Shown here in pieces: positions 1-7,478 of a DNA stretch of 64,000 bases; position 1 is the stretch's first letter; each line of letters opens with the position of its first letter. The notes under the pieces are model-generated. The model had not been told where the DNA came from and ran no database searches. It saw only the letters and a list, made by a program, of their open reading frames with translations. The DNA is taken from the NCBI GenBank assembly GCA_963760125.1, contig CAVXBV010000010.1:225358-289357 (forward strand), in the 5' to 3' direction. The DNA comes from RYN-111 sp963760125 (GTDB lineage: Bacteria; Actinomycetota; Actinomycetes; Mycobacteriales; SCTD01). Both the position numbers and the translations under genes were made by a program.

Positions 1-7
1 GTAGGAC

Positions 8-235
8 ATGGCTCGCACCGCGCTGGACCCCGCTCTTGACGTGATTGTTGCTCTCGTGACCCGCATCCACTCCCGCGTGCTCGCGGCGCACGACGACCCC
101 GAGCGGGGTGACATCCCTGGTTGGGTCCTCATCACGATCATGACCGCTGGCCTGGTGACGCTCGTGTGGGGCGTGGCCAACGCACAGCTCGAGAGCATCC
201 TCAGGAACGCGCTCAACTCGGTGAAGTCGCCCTGA
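8..235 (+). CDS. Small Flp/Tad pilus-associated membrane protein
   Basis: A 75-residue protein with one membrane segment at about residues 38-60, preceded by an acidic stretch containing GDIPGW. Small proteins of this shape commonly sit beside TadE genes in actinobacterial Tad (Flp pilus) clusters and resemble Flp pilins or pilin-like subunits. The next gene starts 1 nt after this stop, and three TadE/TadG-like genes follow in tight succession, which supports a shared operon. No pilin processing site could be assigned with certainty, so whether this is the structural pilin or an accessory protein is inference. The upstream part of the cluster lies outside the window. Confidence 0.65.
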   Translation: MARTALDPALDVIVALVTRIHSRVLAAHDDPERGDIPGWVLITIMTAGLVTLVWGVANAQLESILRNALNSVKSP

Positions 236-236
236 C

Positions 237-638
237 ATGACGCGTGTGCGGGGCGACGGCGGCGCGGCCGTCGTCGACTTCGTGCTCGTCACCGTCCTCG
301 TGCTCGGGCTGTTCCTGCTCGTCTTCCAGGTCGGCGTGTTCTTCCACGTCCGCAACGTCGTCGCGGCCGCCGCGGCCGAGGGTGCCCGCTTCGGCGCTGC
401 CGCCGACCGCACGCCGGCGGAGGGGGCCGTGAGAGCGCAGTCCGCCGTACGGGACGCGCTGGGATCCAGGGTGTCCGCCGCCATTACGTGCCGGCCCGCT
501 GACGGGGACGGAACGGTGGATGTCGCCGGTGCAGCAGCGGTGGAGATCGTCTGCCGCGGCAAGGTCCCGGTGGTCTTCCTGCCCACGCCGGTCGTCACGC
601 TGGTCGTCAAGGGCCACGCGTTGCAGGAGGGACCGTGA
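237..638 (+). CDS. TadE-like pilus assembly protein
   Basis: 133 residues. After a short charged start (residues 1-10) comes one hydrophobic segment at about 11-33 containing VDFVLVTVLVLGLFLL, then the pattern VRNVVAAAAAEGARFGA typical of TadE-like minor pseudopilins of Flp pilus systems. The C-terminal part is a small extracytoplasmic domain with two cysteines. The gene starts 1 nt after the preceding stop and its own stop overlaps the next GTG start by 4 nt, so translation is probably coupled. Family assignment is good; the precise role in pilus assembly is inferred from the family. Confidence 0.75.
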   Translation: MTRVRGDGGAAVVDFVLVTVLVLGLFLLVFQVGVFFHVRNVVAAAAAEGARFGAAADRTPAEGAVRAQSAVRDALGSRVSAAITCRPADGDGTVDVAGAAAVEIVCRGKVPVVFLPTPVVTLVVKGHALQEGP

Positions 639-1066
639 GGGACGTGCGCGCTGACGACGGCAACGCCCTGGTCGAGTTCACCTACCTCGCCGTGCTCCTC
701 ATGGTTCCGCTGGTCTACGTCCTCATCAGCGTGTTCCTCGTGCAGAGCGCCGCCTTCGGTGCCACCGAGGCAGCCCGTCAAGCCGGCCGGGCGATGGCGC
801 GGGCGGACAGCGAGACCCAAGGGCGGGCGCGCGCCACGGCCGCTGCCCAGCTCGCCCTGAAGGATCAGGGGATCACCCTTCGGCGGCCGCTCGGCGTCAC
901 CTGCCTCGGGGGTCCCTGCCTCGCGCCGGGCACGCGGGTGCGCGTGACCGTGCGCTACGACGTCCGGCTCCCGATCCTGGGCGCGGTCTTCGGGGACAGC
1001 GGTCGCGGGACGATCCCGGTGCGCGCCACCCACACCGAGCACGTCGATCGGTTCGTCGCCCGATGA
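635..1066 (+). CDS. TadE-like pilus assembly protein (second copy)
   Basis: 143 residues, second TadE-like protein of the cluster. It has the same plan: a charged N-terminus, ALVEFTYLAVLLMVPLVYVL as single membrane segment (about residues 12-36), then a helix with AAFGATEAARQAGRAMARA and a C-terminal extracytoplasmic domain with two cysteines in CLGGPC. The GTG start overlaps the preceding stop and the stop overlaps the next ATG (ATGA), so the three genes form one translation-coupled unit. Pairs of TadE-like proteins are usual in Tad systems. Confidence 0.75.
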   Translation: MRDVRADDGNALVEFTYLAVLLMVPLVYVLISVFLVQSAAFGATEAARQAGRAMARADSETQGRARATAAAQLALKDQGITLRRPLGVTCLGGPCLAPGTRVRVTVRYDVRLPILGAVFGDSGRGTIPVRATHTEHVDRFVAR

Positions 1067-1494
1067 GGCGGACGAGGGACGACGAGGGCACGGTCCTGCT
1101 GCTGACGATCGGCTTGTCCGTCGTGCTCATGCTGCTCGTGGCGGTGGTCGTGGACGTGAGCGCGGTGGTGCTGGCCAAGCGCGCGCTGGTCAACGTGGCG
1201 GACGGGGCAGCCCTCGCTGCGGCGCAGCAGCCCGATCGCTCGGCGATCAGCGACGGGGCGCTGACCACCCGCCTGCCGCTGGACCCGGTGCTGGTCCGCA
1301 GGGTCGTCGAGACCTACCAAGCCGACGAGATCGTCGTGCAGCGCACCCTCGACCTGCAGGGGCGGGTGGAGGGAGGGACGACGGCGGTGGTCGAGGCCTA
1401 CCGCAACGTGTCCCTGCCTCTCGTGGGGTGGCTCGGGGTCTCCGCGGTGCGGCTCCACGCGACCGGGAGGGCGCAGTCACCCACGACCCCGTGA
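1063..1494 (+). CDS. TadG-like pilus-locus membrane protein
   Basis: 143 residues. The N-terminus DDEGTVLLLTIGL followed by a hydrophobic segment (about 10-32) and then ALVNVADGAALAAAQQ matches the N-terminal region of TadG-like (Flp pilus-assembly) proteins, in which a single helix anchors an extracellular domain. It lacks the long von Willebrand-type domain of full TadG and is therefore a short version. It overlaps the upstream TadE-like gene by 4 nt and ends the operon; the next gene has its own promoter-like sequence. Confidence 0.7.
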   Translation: MRRTRDDEGTVLLLTIGLSVVLMLLVAVVVDVSAVVLAKRALVNVADGAALAAAQQPDRSAISDGALTTRLPLDPVLVRRVVETYQADEIVVQRTLDLQGRVEGGTTAVVEAYRNVSLPLVGWLGVSAVRLHATGRAQSPTTP

Positions 1495-1522
1495 GCGTCG
1501 TGCCCGTCCCAGGAAGAACGCG

Positions 1523-1528
1523 TACCGT
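1523..1528 (+). promoter_or_regulatory. Leaderless -10 element TACCGT
   Basis: TACCGT lies 6 nt before the GTG at 1535, the spacing expected if transcription starts at or next to the start codon. It fits the pattern seen at many genes of this window and supports GTG 1535 as the start. Confidence 0.45.
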
Positions 1529-1534
1529 CGAACG

Positions 1535-2443
1535 GTGATGTTCCAACGCCTGCCGGTGGCTGTGCTCCTCGCGACCGTGCTCGCCGCCTGCTCCGGGTCC
1601 ACCACTCCGGCCGACACCCCGGCCACCGGTCGCGCGACGACCACCGACCAGGCGAGCGCTGACGCGACGAGCACGGCGATCCCTGAGGTGCCGACGACCA
1701 AGGTCCTCACAGTGGTGCTCGAGAACCACGGGTTGCAGACGGCGCTCGAGCAGATGCCGGCACTGGCGGCGCTCGCCGAGGCGCACGGGACCGCGACGGC
1801 GTACGGCAACCTCACGCACCCCTCCCTGCCGAACTACCTCGCCATGGCAGGCGGGTCGAGCTTCGGCGTCACGGACAACGAGGGTCCGGACACCCACCCG
1901 CTCAGCGGTCCCTCGGTGTTCTCCCTGGGCGACGCCAAGGTCTACGCGGACGCGATGACCGAGCCCTGCCAGGTCCGGGACGACGGCACCTACCGCGTCA
2001 AGCACAACCCGTGGCCGTACTTCGTCGACGAGCGCGCCGCCTGCGCCCAGCGGGACGTGCCGCTGACCACTCTCGCTGCGGACGTCGACGGCGGCGCCCT
2101 CCCGACGGTGGGCCTGGTGATCCCGGACATGTGCCACGACGGGCACGACTGCCCGCTCAGCGACGCCGATCCCTGGCTCAAGGACCTGCTCGACTCCGTG
2201 CTCGCCGGGCCGGACTACCAGTCCGGCCGGCTGGCCGTCGTGGTGACCTTCGACGAGGACGAGAAGGGAGGCCAGGGGGCGATCCTCACCGCGGTGATCG
2301 CCCCGCGGCTGTCGGGCGTCACGGTCGACGCGCCGCTGGACCACCTGGCCTGGAACCGCTGGATGACCGACCTGCTGGGCGTCGACCCGCTGCGGGACGC
2401 GGCGACCGCGCCATCGCTGGGGGCGGCGTTCGGGCTGGCCTAG
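1535..2443 (+). CDS. Lipoprotein phosphoesterase (acid phosphatase family)
   Basis: 302 residues with a lipoprotein signal (hydrophobic stretch ending in LAAC, lipidated Cys at about residue 19), a Thr/Ala-rich linker to about residue 55, then a phosphoesterase domain. Visible motifs are VVLENHG, THPSLPNYLAMAGGSS and a late VVTFDEDE, characteristic of the phosphoesterase family that includes bacterial acid phosphatases and phospholipase C-like enzymes. It should be an extracytoplasmic, membrane-anchored hydrolase of phosphate esters; the substrate is unknown. Monocistronic by its own promoter-like element, and it ends 10 nt before prfB. Confidence 0.8.
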   Translation: MMFQRLPVAVLLATVLAACSGSTTPADTPATGRATTTDQASADATSTAIPEVPTTKVLTVVLENHGLQTALEQMPALAALAEAHGTATAYGNLTHPSLPNYLAMAGGSSFGVTDNEGPDTHPLSGPSVFSLGDAKVYADAMTEPCQVRDDGTYRVKHNPWPYFVDERAACAQRDVPLTTLAADVDGGALPTVGLVIPDMCHDGHDCPLSDADPWLKDLLDSVLAGPDYQSGRLAVVVTFDEDEKGGQGAILTAVIAPRLSGVTVDAPLDHLAWNRWMTDLLGVDPLRDAATAPSLGAAFGLA

Positions 2444-2446
2444 GCT
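2441..2446 (+). promoter_or_regulatory. Leaderless -10 element TAGGCT for prfB
   Basis: TAGGCT overlaps the stop codon of the preceding gene and is 7 nt upstream of the prfB GTG start; no Shine-Dalgarno sequence is present. Confidence 0.5.
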
Positions 2447-2453
2447 CGCACCC

Positions 2454-3572
2454 GTGGCTGCCGACCGTTCCTCCGACCTGAAGGCCCTTGACGCGACCCT
2501 GACGAGCATCGAGAAGGTGCTCGACCTGCCTCAGCTGCGCGTGGAGCTTGTGGACCTCGAGGAACAGGCCGCCATGCCCGGCCTGTGGGACGACCAGGAG
2601 AAGGCCCAGAAGATCACCGGCCGCATGTCGGTCGTGCAGGCTGACCTCAAGCGCATGGAGTCCTACCGGCAGCGACTGGACGACCTCGGAGTGCTGTACG
2701 AGATGGCGGCCGAGGAGGCCGACGAGGGCACCGAGGCGGAAGCAGACCGCGAGCTCGGCGCACTGACCAAGGAGATCGGCACCTTCGAGGTCCGCACCCT
2801 GCTCTCCGGTGAGTACGACGAACGCCACGCCTTGGTGCAGATCAGCCCGGGTCAGGGCGGCACCGAAGCGCAGGACTGGGCGCTCATGCTCTGGCGCATC
2901 TACTACCGCTGGGCCGAGCGGCACGGCTACGAGCTGGACGTGTTCGAGTGGCAGGAGGCCGAGGAGGCCGGCGTCAAGAGCGTCGTCTTCCAGGTCAAGG
3001 CTCCTTACGCCTACGGCACGCTGGCCGGGGAGCACGGCGTGCACCGGCTGGTGCGGATCAGCCCGTTCGACAACCAGGCCCGCCGGCAGACGACGTTCGC
3101 GGCGATCGACGTGACCCCGGTCGTCGAGACGACCGACTTCGTGGAGATCGACGAGAAGGACCTGCGCGTCGACGTGTTCCGGTCGTCCGGTCCGGGGGGC
3201 CAGGGGGTCAACACGACCGACTCCGCCGTACGCATCACCCACCTGCCGACGAACATCGTCGTCTCCTGCCAGAACGAGCGCTCCCAGATCCAGAACCGCG
3301 CGGCGGCCATGGTCGTGCTGCAGACCAAGCTGCTCGAGCGCAAGCGCGAGGAGGAGCTGGCGGAGATGAACGCGATCCGCGGCGACAAGACGGCCAATGC
3401 CATGGGCTCGCAGATCCGCAACTACGTGCTGCACCCCTACCAGATGGTCAAAGACCTCCGGACCGGCTACGAGACCGGCAACACCCAGGGCGTGCTGGAC
3501 GGAGAGATCGACGACTTCATCGAGTCGATGATCCGCTGGCGTCGACTGCGCGACGAGGACGTCGAGGTCTGA
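2454..3572 (+). CDS. prfB: Peptide chain release factor 2
   Basis: 372 residues. Class I release factor that hydrolyses peptidyl-tRNA at UGA and UAA stops. The GGQ motif is in SSGPGGQGVNTTDSAV (about residues 242-257) and the RF2-type SPF stop-recognition tripeptide is in VRISPFDNQ (about 200), which separates it from RF1 (PxT). The gene reads through in one frame from GTG 2454, so the programmed +1 frameshift known from E. coli prfB is absent. Located upstream of ftsE-ftsX as in many actinobacteria, here with two small envelope genes in between. Confidence 0.97.
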   Translation: MAADRSSDLKALDATLTSIEKVLDLPQLRVELVDLEEQAAMPGLWDDQEKAQKITGRMSVVQADLKRMESYRQRLDDLGVLYEMAAEEADEGTEAEADRELGALTKEIGTFEVRTLLSGEYDERHALVQISPGQGGTEAQDWALMLWRIYYRWAERHGYELDVFEWQEAEEAGVKSVVFQVKAPYAYGTLAGEHGVHRLVRISPFDNQARRQTTFAAIDVTPVVETTDFVEIDEKDLRVDVFRSSGPGGQGVNTTDSAVRITHLPTNIVVSCQNERSQIQNRAAAMVVLQTKLLERKREEELAEMNAIRGDKTANAMGSQIRNYVLHPYQMVKDLRTGYETGNTQGVLDGEIDDFIESMIRWRRLRDEDVEV

Positions 3573-3668
3573 CCCGGATCAGGCCGGGAACCGCGAGGGC
3601 CCGTGCTGCGTCTGACGGCCGTCCGTGCTGCGCGGACCCCGTCAAAGGGTGTCAAAGGGGGCAGGGTC

Positions 3669-4163
3669 ATGAGCGGTCGCGTGCTGCGGATTGTGGTGAT
3701 GACGGTGCTGGTCGGAGCGGTGTCGACCGGACCCGGCCTGACGGCGCTGGCTTGGGCAGACGACGGCCCGAACGCGGCAGCGAGTGCCGACCCGAGCGCC
3801 ACACCGGCGCCGGACGCGAGCGCCACGCCGGCGCCGGACGCGAGCGCCTCCACCGAACCGGCCGAGCCGACCACGGAGCCGACTCCTGAGCCCTCCGACG
3901 CGACGAGCGAGCCCACCGACGAGCCGGTGGACGACGGGGGGGCGAACGCCTGCGGCACGCCCGGCCCGGACGGCACGGACCCCTGCATCCTGTACTCCAC
4001 CGGCGGTGGCGGGCCGGTCGAGGACGGCGGTGGCGGGGCGGTCGAGAAGGGCAACGCTCCGGAGCTGCCGCTGACGGGCCTCGGTGCGGAGCCCGTCCTG
4101 ATGGGCACGGGCCTGGTCATGGCCGGCCTGGCCACCCTGAGCCTGCGCCGGCGTCGCGCCTGA
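3669..4163 (+). CDS. LPXTG-anchored Pro/Thr-rich surface protein
   Basis: 164 residues from ATG 3669, chosen over the longer GTG frame because a purine-rich AAAGGGGGCAGG site precedes it and a normal signal peptide (about residues 1-29, ending ALAWA) follows directly. The mature part is low-complexity with repeated DASATPAP units and many Thr/Glu/Pro, then a short Gly-rich part with two cysteines. The C-terminus is a sortase signal: LPLTG, a hydrophobic helix and an RRRRA tail, so it should be covalently attached to peptidoglycan. Function unknown; perhaps a cell-wall spacer or stalk. Confidence 0.75.
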   Translation: MSGRVLRIVVMTVLVGAVSTGPGLTALAWADDGPNAAASADPSATPAPDASATPAPDASASTEPAEPTTEPTPEPSDATSEPTDEPVDDGGANACGTPGPDGTDPCILYSTGGGGPVEDGGGGAVEKGNAPELPLTGLGAEPVLMGTGLVMAGLATLSLRRRRA

Positions 4164-4178
4164 GGCTGTCCGTGAGCG

Positions 4179-4355
4179 CTAGTGCGTGAGGGCGAGCAGG
4201 AGCAGGAGCACGACGAGCGCGGCGAGCAGCACGGGGCCGGCGGGCAGGGAGGGCGTCGTCCGGCGCAGGTACTCCCGCGACGCACGGCACGTCGGGCAGC
4301 GGCCCTGCTCGACCAGCCCGGAACAGGCCGCGCACAGCAGGTCGTCGGCACTCAC
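4179..4355 (-). CDS. Small zinc-ribbon membrane protein
   Basis: A 58-residue ORF from GTG 4355 to TAG 4179. It begins VSADDLLCAACSGLVEQ, followed by GRCPTC: two CxxC pairs about 11 residues apart that form a compact zinc ribbon. A linker then leads to one membrane helix (about residues 38-57, rich in Val/Leu) that ends the protein. It lies tail-to-tail with the LPXTG gene, 15 nt away. Tail-anchored or single-span zinc-ribbon proteins are frequent in Actinomycetota but their function is unknown. Support comes from the paired cysteines and the clean helix rather than from a named family. Confidence 0.6.
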   Translation of the reverse strand: MSADDLLCAACSGLVEQGRCPTCRASREYLRRTTPSLPAGPVLLAALVVLLLLLALTH

Positions 4356-4515
4356 GTCGGCGGCTCCTGTCCTCGGGGTCAGTCGGGGGTCCAGCTCACG
4401 GCCTCAGGCGGCGGCGTACCCACGCGGGTGGGCTCTTTGTCTCAACGCCTGTCCGTCACGCCATTGTTCCCCACGCCGCTCGGGCGCGCAGCCCGACCAC
4501 AGCGCTGTCCGGACC

Positions 4516-4521
4516 TACAGT
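4516..4521 (+). promoter_or_regulatory. Leaderless -10 element TACAGT for ftsE
   Basis: TACAGT is 6 nt before the ftsE GTG start. The 171 nt between the zinc-ribbon gene and ftsE otherwise show no ORF or clear structure. Confidence 0.5.
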
Positions 4522-4527
4522 GGGACG

Positions 4528-5217
4528 GTGATCCGGTTGGAGAAGGTCGTCAAGATGTACCCCACGAGCACGCGCCCCGCGCTCGATGGGGTCGACGTCG
4601 ACATCGAGAAGGGCGAGTTCGTCTTCCTCGTCGGCTCGAGTGGCTCGGGCAAGAGCACGTTCCTGCGCCTCCTGCTGAAGGAGGAGACCCCCACCACGGG
4701 GAGCGTGCACGTCGCGGGCAAGGACCTGAGCCGCCTGTCGAGCTGGAAGGTGCCCGCACTGCGGCGCAGCATCGGCTGCGTCTTCCAGGACTTCCGGCTG
4801 CTGCCGAACAAGACGGTGCACCAGAACGTCGCGTTCGCGCTCGAGGTCATCGGCAAGCCTCAGGCCACGATCGACAAGGTCGTGCCGGAAGTCCTGGACC
4901 TCGTGGGTCTGGACGGCAAGGCCCAGCGGATGCCCGACGAGCTCTCCGGTGGTGAGCAGCAGCGCGTAGCGGTGGCCCGGGCTTTCGTGAACCGCCCGAT
5001 GATCCTCATCGCGGACGAGCCGACGGGCAACCTCGACCCGAGCACCAGCGTGGGCATCATGAAGCTGCTCGACCGCATCAACCGCACGGGGACGACCGTC
5101 GTCATGGCCACCCACGACGCGGCCATCGTCGACTCGATGCGCCGCCGCGTGGTGGAGCTCTCGCAGGGCAAGGTCGTGCGCGACCAGACCCGCGGCGTGT
5201 ACGGCTACGGCGCCTGA
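4528..5217 (+). CDS. ftsE: Cell division ATP-binding protein FtsE
   Basis: 229 residues from GTG 4528, which removes a non-homologous extension and follows a -10 element by 6 nt. ABC ATPase with Walker A GSSGSGKST (about residues 36-44), Q-loop CVFQDFRLLP, signature LSGGEQQR (about 140), Walker B ILIADEPTGNLDP and the switch histidine in ATHD. FtsE pairs with FtsX at the division site and drives periplasmic or cell-wall hydrolase activation. ftsX follows after 44 nt and an M23 peptidase gene follows ftsX, so the hydrolase and its activator are encoded together. Confidence 0.97.
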   Translation: MIRLEKVVKMYPTSTRPALDGVDVDIEKGEFVFLVGSSGSGKSTFLRLLLKEETPTTGSVHVAGKDLSRLSSWKVPALRRSIGCVFQDFRLLPNKTVHQNVAFALEVIGKPQATIDKVVPEVLDLVGLDGKAQRMPDELSGGEQQRVAVARAFVNRPMILIADEPTGNLDPSTSVGIMKLLDRINRTGTTVVMATHDAAIVDSMRRRVVELSQGKVVRDQTRGVYGYGA

Positions 5218-5261
5218 CCCGCGTGACCACCCGACCGACTGCAGCGAAGGACACCTGACCC

Positions 5262-6170
5262 GTGCGCGCCCAGTTCCTGTTCAGCGAGATCCGCGTGGGT
5301 CTTCGTCGGAACCTCACGATGACCATCGCCGTCGTCGTCACGATGACCGTCAGCCTGGCGTTCGTCGGGCTCGGGCTGCTGGCCCGCAACCAGGTCAACG
5401 TCATGAAGGACTACTGGTTCGACAAGGTCGAGGTGACGGTCTACCTCTGCGGCACGACGAGCACCTCCCCGAACTGCGCCGGCAAGGAAGTCACGCAGGA
5501 GCAGCGCGACCAGCTCCAGAAGGACCTCGCGGGGACCCCTCAGGTCGAGCAGGTCTTCTACGAGAGCAAGGCGCAGGCGTACGAGCGGTTCAAGGAGCAG
5601 TTCAAGGACTCGCCCGACCTGGTGGACAACGTCAGCGCCGACGCGCTGCCCGAGTCGTTCCGCGTGAAGCTCAAGGACCCGGAGCAGTTCGACATCGTCG
5701 CGACGGCCTTCGAGGGCGCTCCTGGTGTCGACCAGGTGCAGGACCTCAAGAAGCTGCTCGACCCCGTCTTCCGCGTCCTCAACGCGCTGCGGACGATTGC
5801 GCTGGTCGTGGCCGGGATCCAGCTCGTCGCGGCGACGCTGCTGATCAGCAACACCATTCGCGTCGCCGCGTTCAGCCGACGGCGCGAGACTGGGATCATG
5901 CGTCTGGTCGGTGCCAGCAACCTCTACATCCAGCTGCCGTTCCTGCTCGAAGGAGCCTTGGCCGGCCTCGTCGGTGGGGTGTTCGCCAGCGGACTGGTGG
6001 CTCTGGGGAAGTACGTGCTCGTCGACAACGTCCTCGCGCCGACCCTGAAGTTCACCAACTTCATCGGTTGGGCAGACGTCTACGCCGTGATCCCCGTGCT
6101 GATCCTCATCGGGATCGTGCTCTCCAGCGCCGCGTCCTTCGTCACGCTCCGTCGTCACCTACGCGTCTGA
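5262..6170 (+). CDS. ftsX: Cell division permease-like protein FtsX
   Basis: 302 residues. Typical FtsX layout: a cytoplasmic N-terminus, TM1 (about 20-42), a large extracellular loop (about 43-165) containing VYLCGTTSTSPNCAGKEV with a cysteine pair that may form a disulfide, then three further membrane segments (about 172-197, 220-245, 270-293) with the conserved RRRETGIMRLVGASN stretch. It forms the membrane half of the FtsEX complex; the extracellular loop would contact a peptidoglycan hydrolase or its activator. The M23 peptidase next door (31 nt away) is the obvious candidate partner, by inference. Confidence 0.96.
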   Translation: MRAQFLFSEIRVGLRRNLTMTIAVVVTMTVSLAFVGLGLLARNQVNVMKDYWFDKVEVTVYLCGTTSTSPNCAGKEVTQEQRDQLQKDLAGTPQVEQVFYESKAQAYERFKEQFKDSPDLVDNVSADALPESFRVKLKDPEQFDIVATAFEGAPGVDQVQDLKKLLDPVFRVLNALRTIALVVAGIQLVAATLLISNTIRVAAFSRRRETGIMRLVGASNLYIQLPFLLEGALAGLVGGVFASGLVALGKYVLVDNVLAPTLKFTNFIGWADVYAVIPVLILIGIVLSSAASFVTLRRHLRV

Positions 6171-6201
6171 TCCTGGTTTTCGTGATACGCATGGTGACGA
6201 C

Positions 6202-7458
6202 GTGCTCATCGTGACGCAAGGGACCCGAGGCGCACGGCGCTCTTCGCGCCGTGCGGTGCTCGTCGTGCTCGTGTCCCTGTCCGCCGCGACCCTGACGCTG
6301 CCGGCCGGCCCCGCGCACGCGGAATCGGTCGACGAGCGGGTGCAGCGCACCCAGGCCGAGCTGGAGGGCTCCAGTGCCCGCGTGCAGGCCGCCGGAGCCG
6401 CCTTGGCGCGCGCCGCCGCGAGCCTGCCGACCGCCCAGCGCGACGTGAACGCTGCTCGTGCCGACCTTGCCGTCGCGCGCGAGACCCTCGCCGTCCGCGA
6501 GGCAGCGGTGACGATCGGGCAGGCGCGCCTGCGGTCTGCTGAGCGGCGCGTCGCCGCCGCCCAGGCGCAGGTCGACGCCTCCCAGCTGCAGTTGGGACGC
6601 CTCATCCGCCGGACCTACCAGGCCGGCCCGATGCAGCGCGTGCGCGCCATCGCGACGAGTGGCCCGGAGGCCTTCCTGCAGCGGACAGCCCTGCTGCAAC
6701 GGGCCTTCCGCGGGAGCGACGACCTGCTGCAGGGCGTCGTCGCCCAGCGTCGAGCCCTCGCGCAGGAGCAGGCTGGGGCGCAGGCCGCAGCGGACGCCCT
6801 GACGGGCGCGCGCGACGCTGCGGCCCAGGAGGCCGTTCGCGAGCAGGGCCTGACGGCGCGTACCGAGTCCGCCACTGCGCTGGTCACGGACCTCGCCCGC
6901 GCCCGCGCGCAAGCCCTTCGCGACGCCCGGGACGCTCGGGCGGAGGACCTGGCCGACTACCGCGCGGCGCAGGCCGCCTCGGCCGAGCTGGCCCGCAAGC
7001 TCCGGGCGGCTGCGGAGCGTGCCGCCCGCAACGCTGCTCGTCGCGCCGCCACGACCACGGGCTGGCTGTGGCCCGCGGACGGCCGGATGACGAGCCGCTA
7101 CGGCTACCGCACCCACCCGATCTACGGGGACCGCCGCTTCCACGCGGGCGTCGACATCGGTGCCGGCTACGGCAAGGCCGTGAGCGCGGCGCAGTCCGGC
7201 ACGGTCGTGTACGCAGGGCGCGCCAACGGCTACGGCACCCTCGTGCTGATCAGCCACGGGACGCGCGGCGGCAAGGACCTCGCCACCGGCTACGCCCACA
7301 TGTCCTCGCTGCTGGTCTCGGAGGGGGAGACGGTCACGCGTGGTCAGACCGTCGGGCGGGTCGGCAACGAAGGCAACTCGACCGGCCCGCACCTGCACTT
7401 CGAGGTACGGCTCAACGGCGACCCCGTCGACCCCCTCGACTACGTCTCCGCTCCGTGA
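6202..7458 (+). CDS. Coiled-coil M23 peptidase, likely FtsEX partner
   Basis: 418 residues: signal peptide (about 1-40), a long Ala/Arg/Glu-rich coiled-coil region (about 41-285) and a C-terminal M23 (LytM) domain. Zinc ligands are intact: H314 and D318 in FHAGVDIG and HxH (H397, H399) in HLHFE, with GYAHMS between, so it should be an active D,D-endopeptidase on peptidoglycan cross-links rather than a degenerate EnvC-type activator. The coiled coil plus LytM plan is that of EnvC/FtsEX-interacting proteins, and the gene lies directly after ftsX. Secreted; control by FtsEX is inference from context. Confidence 0.88.
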   Translation: MLIVTQGTRGARRSSRRAVLVVLVSLSAATLTLPAGPAHAESVDERVQRTQAELEGSSARVQAAGAALARAAASLPTAQRDVNAARADLAVARETLAVREAAVTIGQARLRSAERRVAAAQAQVDASQLQLGRLIRRTYQAGPMQRVRAIATSGPEAFLQRTALLQRAFRGSDDLLQGVVAQRRALAQEQAGAQAAADALTGARDAAAQEAVREQGLTARTESATALVTDLARARAQALRDARDARAEDLADYRAAQAASAELARKLRAAAERAARNAARRAATTTGWLWPADGRMTSRYGYRTHPIYGDRRFHAGVDIGAGYGKAVSAAQSGTVVYAGRANGYGTLVLISHGTRGGKDLATGYAHMSSLLVSEGETVTRGQTVGRVGNEGNSTGPHLHFEVRLNGDPVDPLDYVSAP

Positions 7459-7466
7459 CCCGGCAC

Positions 7467-7472
7467 TAGGAT
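7467..7472 (+). promoter_or_regulatory. Leaderless -10 element TAGGAT
   Basis: TAGGAT is 6 nt upstream of the ATG of the S41 peptidase gene; no ribosome binding site is present. Confidence 0.5.
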
Positions 7473-7478
7473 GGGGAG

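Noticed and set aside
2454..2560. Programmed frameshift in prfB
   Set aside because: The frame is continuous from GTG with no in-frame early stop.
4117..4335. 72-codon minus-strand frame overlapping the zinc-ribbon gene
   Set aside because: It is Arg/Pro-rich with no features and overlaps the end of the LPXTG gene; the other frame has paired cysteines and a helix.
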